In this document: positions 1 through 5,435 of the stretch, one piece after another
Numbering within the stretch: the first letter of the stretch is position 1
How the letters are laid out: every line of letters begins with the position of its first letter
NCBI GenBank assembly: GCA_018646825.1
Contig: JABGUA010000064.1
Coordinates: 1 to 6,719 of the forward strand
Direction: 5' to 3'
Length of the DNA stretch: 6,719 nt
DNA from: Piscirickettsiaceae bacterium
GTDB taxonomy: Bacteria > Pseudomonadota > Gammaproteobacteria > Nitrosococcales > Methylophagaceae
Notes under the pieces: model-generated
Told to the model about the DNA's origin: nothing
What the model saw: only the letters and a program-made list of their open reading frames with translations
Databases searched by the model: none
Translations under genes and position numbers: made by a program

Positions 1-263
1 CACAAGGTATGCGCCAAGGCAATGACCGCGGCTCTCAGTATCGCTCGGCAATTTATTGCACCAGTGCCCAACAGCTTGAAGCCGCCATGGCGTCAGCTAA
101 GCTAGTGCAAACGCGGCTAACGGATTTGGGTTATGGTGAAATCAATTCAGAGATAATCGCCGCGCCGACTTTTTATTATGCCGAAGAATACCATCAGCAG
201 TATCTGGCCAAGAATCCCTCAGGCTACTGTGGTTTGCGTGGGACTGGCGTTAGTTGTGGCTAA
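1..263 (+). CDS. msrA: Peptide methionine (S)-S-oxide reductase MsrA, C-terminal part (5' end outside window)
   Basis: MsrA reduces the S-epimer of methionine sulfoxide, free or in proteins, back to methionine, using thioredoxin for recycling. Only the last 86 residues are here, read from base 3 to the TAA at 261-263. The visible sequence opens with QGMRQGNDRGSQYRSAIY, which nearly matches the middle of E. coli MsrA as I recall it. It continues with FYYAEEYHQQYLAKNP and ends GYCGLRGTGVSCG. The two cysteines in this tail correspond to the resolving cysteines of three-cysteine MsrA enzymes. The catalytic GCFW motif lies upstream of the window. The ATG at base 9 is an internal methionine, not the start. 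No clear terminator follows. G+C is about 51% over bases 1-240, higher than in the genes that follow. Family assignment is very secure. Confidence 0.96.
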   Translation, partial: QGMRQGNDRGSQYRSAIYCTSAQQLEAAMASAKLVQTRLTDLGYGEINSEIIAAPTFYYAEEYHQQYLAKNPSGYCGLRGTGVSCG

Positions 264-520
264 TGATTTATTTTATATACAATTAAGTACACTTCCTGCT
301 ACATTTTTTTTCCGACAATAGTCGTCTGAGACTCTTTTGCAAAACTTGGGACAGTACTTTAATAGATTAGAGAGATAAATCACTGGCTATTAGAATAATT
401 GGAAAATATTATGACGCTTAACTACCCCGACCATTTCTTTTTTTCACGCTCTAAACTGCAAGTACACATAATTTAATTAAAATGGTCATTCCCCCATTCA
501 ATTTAATTGTGAACAACATA
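264..520. other. AT-rich intergenic spacer between msrA and the SGNH hydrolase gene
   Basis: This stretch holds no gene I can support. It contains a 4-bp hairpin (CGAC/GTCG, 313-324) that follows rather than precedes a T-run, so it does not look like an msrA terminator. It also has a 10-bp palindrome TTTTGCAAAA at 335-344. A possible -10 element, TATTAT, sits at 407-412, but only a poor -35 (TGGCTA, 384-389) lies 17 bp upstream, so a promoter for the hydrolase gene is a guess. A 21-codon reading frame from the ATG at 411 has no ribosome binding site and no recognisable sequence. Confidence 0.5.
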
Positions 521-1315
521 ATGAAGAAGTACATTTTCATAACTGTGCTATCATTCCTAACTCTATTTTTGAATTCGGATTCATTAGCAGATGAACCTAT
601 TAAGGCGCTTGAGAATCAGCGGGCAAATAGAATTTTATTCGTTGGTAATAGCTACCTATATTACAACGATAGTCTTCATAATCATGTTCGTAGGATGGCC
701 GCAGAAAGGTTTCCCGAAAATGCTAAATTATCCGTCTACAAATCAGCCACTATCGGTGGGTCAAAACTATCCCATCATAACCTTCACTATCTAATGGGCA
801 CGGAAAACATTGGGGTAAAACGAAACTTCGAACTCGTCATTCTTCAGGGCGGAAGCTCAGAACCGTTATCAGAGGATAGTCGACAAGCCTTTTATCACCA
901 AGTTGAAGAAAAGGCAGGCATCATTAGAGCGAGAGGTAGTGAGATCGCTTTGTATATGACCCATGCTTATGTGGAGCCCCATAAAGCGTCTGATTCGAAT
1001 ATGATTAACTTGATAAAAAGAACATATCTAAAAGCGGGGGATGATAACAACATATTAGTCATTCCGGTGGGTCTTGCGTTTGCAAGAGCATACGAAAGAT
1101 ACCCGGATTTACGGTTGCACAAAGTTTTTGACGGGTCCCACCCCAGCCTGCTAGGCACGTACTTGGCAGCTTGTGTGGTTTTTGCATCGATCTTCAATTC
1201 ATCTTCCGTTGGCCTGACTTATGACTACTTTGATACGATCTCTGATGACAACAAGATTGTCTTGCAAGATATCGCTGATAAAACAGTAGCTGACTTTTAC
1301 GGCAGACAGGATTAG
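521..1315 (+). CDS. Secreted SGNH/GDSL hydrolase-like protein (DUF4886-like)
   Basis: This is a 264-residue protein predicted to be exported to the periplasm or beyond. It starts MKKYIFITVLSFLTLF, a typical signal peptide, with a likely cut after SLA (residue 23). The SGNH fold is suggested by RILFVGNSYLYYND (residues 37-50), where Ser44 would be the nucleophile in a GNS version of the GDS block. A glycine block follows at TIGGSKL (77-83). Near the end is FDGSHPSLLGTYLA (203-216), which supplies the Asp204-x-x-His207 pair. The usual block III Asn is not evident; ILQGGSSEP (107-115) stands there, which I believe is common in the DUF4886-like subgroup. Members act as esterases or carbohydrate deacetylases, but many have no tested substrate. 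I chose the ATG at 521 because it puts the basic MKK directly before the hydrophobic core. The in-frame ATG at 482 would add 13 residues. Neither start has a good Shine-Dalgarno. The gene stands alone, convergent with the sensor operon. Confidence 0.8.
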   Translation: MKKYIFITVLSFLTLFLNSDSLADEPIKALENQRANRILFVGNSYLYYNDSLHNHVRRMAAERFPENAKLSVYKSATIGGSKLSHHNLHYLMGTENIGVKRNFELVILQGGSSEPLSEDSRQAFYHQVEEKAGIIRARGSEIALYMTHAYVEPHKASDSNMINLIKRTYLKAGDDNNILVIPVGLAFARAYERYPDLRLHKVFDGSHPSLLGTYLAACVVFASIFNSSSVGLTYDYFDTISDDNKIVLQDIADKTVADFYGRQD

Positions 1316-1357
1316 CCTTTCAAATAAGCCAAAAATCTTTTCGGAAATAAAGTTTGA

Positions 1358-2164
1358 CTAACTTTCTGGGATTGAATCTACAGGCCATAGCTCCTTGAAT
1401 TCGTCTATCCGAAGCAATCGTTTACGTAGTAAATTTTGGTGATATCCCGTGGCTAATAATTCTTGATATTTCTTTCGAAGATGAATCACGAGTTCATCAT
1501 CTGAGCTAGTACTAGCTGCTAGGTACAAGCCTCCTGAAATTTCTTTTAGCTTAAGAATTGGCACAAATTTAGCGCATTCAATCTTCTCAAGACTGCACAG
1601 TTGCATCATGCCACCATCGCTCATTGGGAAAATATCAATTCTCTCAAGTAACAACTTATATAAATTTTGTTGGTTGCTATTTACCGGTTGGAGATGTGTA
1701 AAGCCAGCTTTTTTAAGATATTGATGATGTATATGCTCATTGACTACACCCATGCGCCAAGTTTTTGCGTCCTCCAAATTTTCAACATTTATCTCCTTTC
1801 TCCCCGCAAGTCGAAATAAATAATAGCTCACGGGAATTAATCGTCCGATCCATTCAAATTTCGTTTCCCTTATTTGATCTCGGGCTATTGGATAAATAAG
1901 AATATTAGGATTTACCTGTGCTTTTAGATACGCGCGTTTCCATGGCTCGAAACTTATGCTGTAGCTCACTTGACTTTTTGCCAATAGACCTTTGACAAAA
2001 AGAGTAGCTTCGCCTCCGTCTAAAGCATTGTCCTCTTTCACAGTAAATGGGGTCGCCTCAGCAACTACCTTAAAATCAACTGCTTCTACGTTACTACTGA
2101 ATATTAGAAAACTAACGCACTGTATGAATAATCTAATCAATATCTTGAGATTATATCTATTCAT
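1358..2164 (-). CDS. Periplasmic solute-binding protein, family 3 type, probable sensory partner of the adjacent kinase
   Basis: This 268-residue protein has a signal peptide (KILIRLFIQCVSFLIF, residues 7-22, likely cut after VEA at 28). The body resembles the SBP_bac_3 / PBPb fold: an opening beta strand FKVVAEATPFT (31-41), the segment FEPWKRAYLKA (72-82), then ARDQIRETKFEWIG (94-107). The hinge and second lobe follow with NLEDAKTWRMGVV (129-141) and HQYLKKAGF (147-155). Such proteins bind amino acids or other small solutes in the periplasm. Two cysteines, 190 and 197, could form a local disulfide. No ABC permease or ATPase gene lies nearby. The start codon overlaps the kinase stop by 8 nt (ATGAATAG), and there is no strong ribosome binding site, so translation is probably coupled. 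A sensing rather than transport role, as TorT has for TorS, is inferred from context. The ligand cannot be told. Confidence 0.8.
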   Translation of the reverse strand: MNRYNLKILIRLFIQCVSFLIFSSNVEAVDFKVVAEATPFTVKEDNALDGGEATLFVKGLLAKSQVSYSISFEPWKRAYLKAQVNPNILIYPIARDQIRETKFEWIGRLIPVSYYLFRLAGRKEINVENLEDAKTWRMGVVNEHIHHQYLKKAGFTHLQPVNSNQQNLYKLLLERIDIFPMSDGGMMQLCSLEKIECAKFVPILKLKEISGGLYLAASTSSDDELVIHLRKKYQELLATGYHQNLLRKRLLRIDEFKELWPVDSIPES

Positions 2165-4466
2165 GGATATCTTTTAGAATATTTTTTAATTCATGGGATG
2201 TCGCATCGGCGAGTGATTTTAGCTGACTAATTTGAGGCGGTTTTTGAGCCATTTGATTATTTGTTGTCTGCTCACGTTCCTCAAGCGCATTGGCAACTCG
2301 TCCGAGTGCTAAAAACCCAAAGTTAGAGCATAGTCCAGAAAGAGCGTGAGATAAGCTCACGAGAAGGTCGTGATGATTGATCGGAGCGATGCTTATTTTA
2401 TAAACTAAATCTCGAGCAGATTCTTCCGCTTCCATATATAGGCTTCGTACTTTTTCTGAACCAAGAGTCAAGCAATGATCGTCAAAGATCTGCTTTGCAA
2501 CCAACTGAATATCCGTTCTAAAAGATTCTGATAATTCGATATCCACGTCATCATTATATAACCTAGATATCATGTTATTAAGCTTATCCATATCGAGAGG
2601 TTTCTCTACTACATTATCCATTCCAGATTTTAGGCATTTTTCTCGCATTTCCGAACTCAATATTGCGCAATTGCCAATAATCTTGATGTCACGGTGTTCT
2701 TCGATCTGCCTAATTTTTAGTGTCGTCTCCAAGCCATCCATAACAGGCATATGAAGATCCATCAGTACAACATCAATCTTGACGGTATCAAGGATTTCAA
2801 GGGCCTCAACTCCATTTCCCGCTAAAAAAGTACGCCAGGGCTGATGTTGTATCTGGCCCTTGATTAACTTTCTGTTAATCTCGACGTCATCAACTACCAG
2901 AATATTAAGTGCCATCGTCGATGTTTGTTTCGCTCTTGAATCTATGACATCTGTTTCCATAATATTTTGGCCAACTAGGAAGTCTAGTTCAAACCAGAAC
3001 GTACTACCCTTATTTTTTTGACTGACAAAGTCTATTTTCCCTCCTTGCTTCTCTACTATTTCTTTACAGATGGCCAAGCCGAGTCCAGTGCCACCGAATC
3101 GTCTTGATACAGTATTATCTTCCTGCCCATATGGCTCGAATATCCGTTGATTGGCTTCACTAGAAATTCCGATACCTGTGTCAATGACTGAAAACCTAAT
3201 CCTAAGATGAGTCGGGGAGGACATATCGCAGCGGTCAACTCTTAATGTGATAGAACCATTTTGAGTAAATTTAAGAGAATTATTAATTAGATTAAGGAAG
3301 ACCTGTCTTAGTTTTTCTGGATCGCCATGTATATATCTTGGAACATTGCCTCCAATTATTTCTGTCAAAGCAATGCCACGGGTCTCCGCGGTTGTGTTTA
3401 GTGAAAAGATTACTGAATGAACAAGCCCATGTAGGTTAAATGTAATTGAATCAAGCTCAAAGATACCCTGCTCATACTTTGCAAAATCAAGCACCGAGTT
3501 CATCATTGCCACTAGCGATCTGCTTGAATCAAATATTGCATCGACATACTCCTGTCTGTCCACATGGTCAGCATTTCGTTTCAGTAACTCTGCCATCCCC
3601 AAAATTCCATTCATGGGAGTCCTAATCTCATGACTCATTATAGCTAAGAAGTCTGTTTTGTCCTGGCTTGCAGATATGGCAATCTGTCTTTCAACCTCAA
3701 GTTCCTTAGTTCGCTCCTCAACTACAGTTTCGAGATTGTCATTGCTCTCCTTTATCTGTTTATGTTGTGTTCGTATTACATTTAGATGATCATTGAAGGC
3801 AGCTATTAGGACACCAATTTCGTCATCCTTATGATTGACTGGCATAGGTATTTTTTGTTCAGTCAGACCCCTTTGAATTGGTTGGCTAGCTTGAAAAAGG
3901 GGTCTCGTAAAAGTGTAGTAAAAAAGTATTAACAGAGTGATCGCGAGAGCAAAGTTTCTTAAAATTCCAGATGACAACACAACGAGTGACCTAGTAATGA
4001 AGGTGTCTGCAACCAAAGACGGGTCTACGGTCACAACTAGCCGTCCAACAGCCTTAGGATAAACACTTGTATCTTTAAGTATATTTTCTGAAGTTTGTGC
4101 GTCTCCGAAAAAAAGTTTTATCAGTTTATTGCTTTGGTATGTTTGGCTGTTCGCAACCCCAGCAATTTTAATGCCATTATCATCGTAGATTGAGGCCGAC
4201 ACTATTGCCTTATTGCTGACTAGACCCTCACATACCTGTTCCGCTCCCGTAATGTCAAGATTATATGCAGTATGGAAGGCGGCACGATTAGCTGTGATTA
4301 AAACGTCAGAGATGCTTTTATTAATTTCATCTTTTTGAGAAAAATAATCCAGATATATTTGACCACTACTTAGGATAATTCCAATAATAAAAGCCATTAT
4401 CACGGCACCTTTAGCTTGGCGATATGCAAGGCTTTTTCTAAAGGGTATTTGATAGGGTCTCATCAT
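2157..4466 (-). CDS. Tripartite hybrid sensor histidine kinase (HAMP-HisKA-HATPase-REC-HPt), TorS/ArcB-like
   Basis: This 769-residue inner-membrane kinase autophosphorylates and passes phosphate through an internal relay to a response regulator, most likely the one encoded just upstream. Domains in order: membrane helix 1 (about 21-39); periplasmic sensor (about 40-158) with the pattern AAFHTAYNLD followed by VSASIYDDNGIKIAG; membrane helix 2 (about 168-186); HAMP (about 187-240) and a coiled coil to about 265. HisKA has the H-box FLAIMSHEIRTPMNG, His279. The ATPase domain has the N-box around Asn395/396, DTGIGIS (429-435) and GGTGLGLAI (458-466). A receiver domain (about 520-635) has Asp526/527, phosphoacceptor Asp570 in VVLMDLHMPVMDG, and Lys622. 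A C-terminal HPt follows, with His707 in SHALSGLCSNFG. The receiver position that is normally the switch Thr/Ser appears to be Cys600. The start overlaps the regulator stop as ATGA and lacks a clear Shine-Dalgarno, so translation is probably coupled. Class is secure; the stimulus is unknown. Confidence 0.95.
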   Translation of the reverse strand: MMRPYQIPFRKSLAYRQAKGAVIMAFIIGIILSSGQIYLDYFSQKDEINKSISDVLITANRAAFHTAYNLDITGAEQVCEGLVSNKAIVSASIYDDNGIKIAGVANSQTYQSNKLIKLFFGDAQTSENILKDTSVYPKAVGRLVVTVDPSLVADTFITRSLVVLSSGILRNFALAITLLILFYYTFTRPLFQASQPIQRGLTEQKIPMPVNHKDDEIGVLIAAFNDHLNVIRTQHKQIKESNDNLETVVEERTKELEVERQIAISASQDKTDFLAIMSHEIRTPMNGILGMAELLKRNADHVDRQEYVDAIFDSSRSLVAMMNSVLDFAKYEQGIFELDSITFNLHGLVHSVIFSLNTTAETRGIALTEIIGGNVPRYIHGDPEKLRQVFLNLINNSLKFTQNGSITLRVDRCDMSSPTHLRIRFSVIDTGIGISSEANQRIFEPYGQEDNTVSRRFGGTGLGLAICKEIVEKQGGKIDFVSQKNKGSTFWFELDFLVGQNIMETDVIDSRAKQTSTMALNILVVDDVEINRKLIKGQIQHQPWRTFLAGNGVEALEILDTVKIDVVLMDLHMPVMDGLETTLKIRQIEEHRDIKIIGNCAILSSEMREKCLKSGMDNVVEKPLDMDKLNNMISRLYNDDVDIELSESFRTDIQLVAKQIFDDHCLTLGSEKVRSLYMEAEESARDLVYKISIAPINHHDLLVSLSHALSGLCSNFGFLALGRVANALEEREQTTNNQMAQKPPQISQLKSLADATSHELKNILKDIHE

Positions 4467-5209
4467 AAAATAATATTTTTCTGAGTAAGAATATTGGCAA
4501 TAAAAATGTATCCAGTACCATGAGCTGTACTTATATATTTCGGATTGCTACGGTTGTCTCCTAGTTTTTTTCTAACTCTAGCAATCATTACGTCGATCGT
4601 TCTATCAGTCGGATACCAATCGCGATGTTTCATGTGATTCATTAACTGATCTCTATTAAGCGCTTCACCCTTGTTCTGGATAAGTACCGAAAGCAGTTGG
4701 AACTCGCCTTCAGTGAGCCGTGTCTCACTATTGAACTCATCACATAGCATACGTTTCGCCGCATGCAGGCGCCACCTCCCAAAGGCGATTGTCTTCTGCA
4801 TATCAAATACCTCCGGCTCAACATTTATTCTTCGTTTTACGCGTTCGATGAGATTTCGAGCTCTTATAGTTAGCTCTCTGGGATTGTACGGTTTCGTTAC
4901 ATAATCATCCGCACCGATCTCTAAGCCGACAATCTTATCGATATCTTCACCCTTTTGGCTGACTAGAATGATTCCCACATTGGATCGGCTTCTAAAGTCG
5001 CGCGTCAACTCTAATCCGCTCCTACCAGGAATTTTGATATCCATAAGTATTATATCGATATCATTTTCTTCAAATAACTCTTCAGCCTTATCACTCGAGC
5101 TAGCTTTATAGACGACATAGTCTTCCGCCATAAAATAGCTAGCCAACAGATTGAGGCTGGCAGGCTCATCCTCCACGATTAGGACAGAATTTTGATTATT
5201 TCGATGCAT
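4463..5209 (-). CDS. OmpR-family response regulator, TorR-like (REC plus winged helix)
   Basis: This is a 248-residue DNA-binding transcription regulator and first gene of the operon. The receiver domain (about 7-125) has the acidic pair Glu13/Asp14 in VLIVEDEP, phosphoacceptor Asp57 in DIILMDIKIPGRSG, a switch Ser84 and Lys106 in YVTKP. The stretches SYFMAEDY, SNVGIILVS and IDKIVGLEIGADDYVTKP are strikingly close to E. coli TorR as I remember it. The winged helix (about 140-240) has recognition helix TDRTIDVMIARVRKKLG (201-217). Its wing reads AHGTGYIF, with His where most OmpR proteins have Arg; TorR also has His there. I chose the ATG at 5209 because AGGAG lies 11 nt before it (5221-5225), and MHRNNQNSVLIVEDEP matches the usual short N-terminus. 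The ATG at 5239 has no ribosome binding site. TorR-like describes the family; a role in TMAO respiration is not implied, since no torCAD genes are visible. Confidence 0.93.
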   Translation of the reverse strand: MHRNNQNSVLIVEDEPASLNLLASYFMAEDYVVYKASSSDKAEELFEENDIDIILMDIKIPGRSGLELTRDFRSRSNVGIILVSQKGEDIDKIVGLEIGADDYVTKPYNPRELTIRARNLIERVKRRINVEPEVFDMQKTIAFGRWRLHAAKRMLCDEFNSETRLTEGEFQLLSVLIQNKGEALNRDQLMNHMKHRDWYPTDRTIDVMIARVRKKLGDNRSNPKYISTAHGTGYIFIANILTQKNIIL

Positions 5210-5220
5210 ACGAAAGTCTA

Positions 5221-5225
5221 CTCCT
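5221..5225 (-). promoter_or_regulatory. Ribosome binding site that decides the response regulator start
   Basis: On the minus strand this reads AGGAG, 11 nt before the ATG at 5209. It lies inside the coding stretch that the longer reading from 5239 would need, and that longer start has no such motif. It favours a 248-residue over a 258-residue protein. Confidence 0.65.
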
Positions 5226-5273
5226 AAGTGCGTTACCATGGCAATGTACTATGTCTGACGGCAGGCTTTGATG

Positions 5274-5303
5274 GCGAATCTTGTCTTGGGCGGCGAGATT
5301 CGC
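5274..5303. repeat. Perfect 8-bp inverted repeat with 14-bp spacer, possible operator or leader hairpin
   Basis: GCGAATCT (5274-5281) and AGATTCGC (5296-5303) are exact inverted copies with centres 22 bp apart, about two helical turns, as expected for a dimeric DNA-binding protein. Read as plus-strand RNA, the stem extends inward by two G-U and two G-C pairs to 12 bp with a 6-nt loop. The minus-strand RNA would keep only the outer 8 bp before mismatches. It lies 65-94 bp upstream of the regulator start. No long T-run follows, so a terminator role is unlikely. Confidence 0.55.
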
Positions 5304-5332
5304 TTTGACTCTCTTAGGAATCAAATTTTCTA

Positions 5333-5359
5333 TTTACATTCTGTTAACAATGTTTTACA
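5333..5359 (+). promoter_or_regulatory. Three helically phased TTWACA direct repeats, candidate response regulator binding site
   Basis: TTTACA (5333-5338), TTAACA (5344-5349) and TTTACA (5354-5359) start 11 and 10 bp apart, so all three lie on the same face of the helix. OmpR-family regulators bind tandem half-sites with this 10-11 bp period. If the receptor uses the -10 at 5388-5393, the array sits at roughly -67 to -41, the usual place for an activator. The middle unit is part of the palindrome TGTTAACA. The protein that binds is inferred, not seen. Confidence 0.5.
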
Positions 5360-5435
5360 AAAAAGGGCTAACTTAGGCGTCTTAACCTAGTATCCTTCAG
5401 GTCCGGTACTAAAAATTAATCTGTGGGGGAACGGT

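Larger units (their letters stand above)
5210..5435. promoter_or_regulatory. Divergent control region between the response regulator operon and the TonB-dependent receptor gene
   Basis: Both the sensor operon (leftward) and the receptor gene (rightward) must start from here. For the receptor, a possible -10 TAGTAT lies at 5388-5393, with no good -35, as is usual for activator-dependent promoters. A competing candidate is TTGACT (5305-5310) with a 17-bp spacer and TTCTAT (5328-5333). For the leftward operon, a weak pair is TTGTAA (5360-5355) and TAAATA (5336-5331), 18 bp apart. The tandem repeats at 5333-5359 and the inverted repeat at 5274-5303 fall among these elements. The individual promoter calls are weak; the control role of the region is secure from gene orientation. 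Confidence 0.6.

Noticed and set aside
301..330. Possible msrA terminator: T-run plus CGAC/GTCG hairpin
   Set aside because: The T-run comes before the hairpin on the plus strand and the stem is only 4 bp. On the minus strand the hairpin would be followed by A, not T.
335..344. Palindrome TTTTGCAAAA as an operator
   Set aside because: A lone 10-bp palindrome in AT-rich DNA with no second copy nearby is easily expected by chance.
591..794. Plus-strand 67-codon frame with a hydrophobic stretch
   Set aside because: It overlaps the SGNH gene in another frame across the GNS and glycine motifs, and has no ribosome binding site.
967..1197. Minus-strand 76-codon frame
   Set aside because: It is antisense to the conserved C-terminal half of the SGNH protein, with no motifs or start signals.
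4671..4904. Plus-strand open frame of 77 codons
   Set aside because: It lies antisense within the regulator gene, whose frame has full family motifs. The product shows no recognisable features.
4463..5209. Assigning the operon as torR-torS-torT for TMAO respiration
   Set aside because: The regulator and kinase resemble TorR and TorS, but the binding protein looks like family 3 rather than TorT, and no torC, torA or torD gene is visible.
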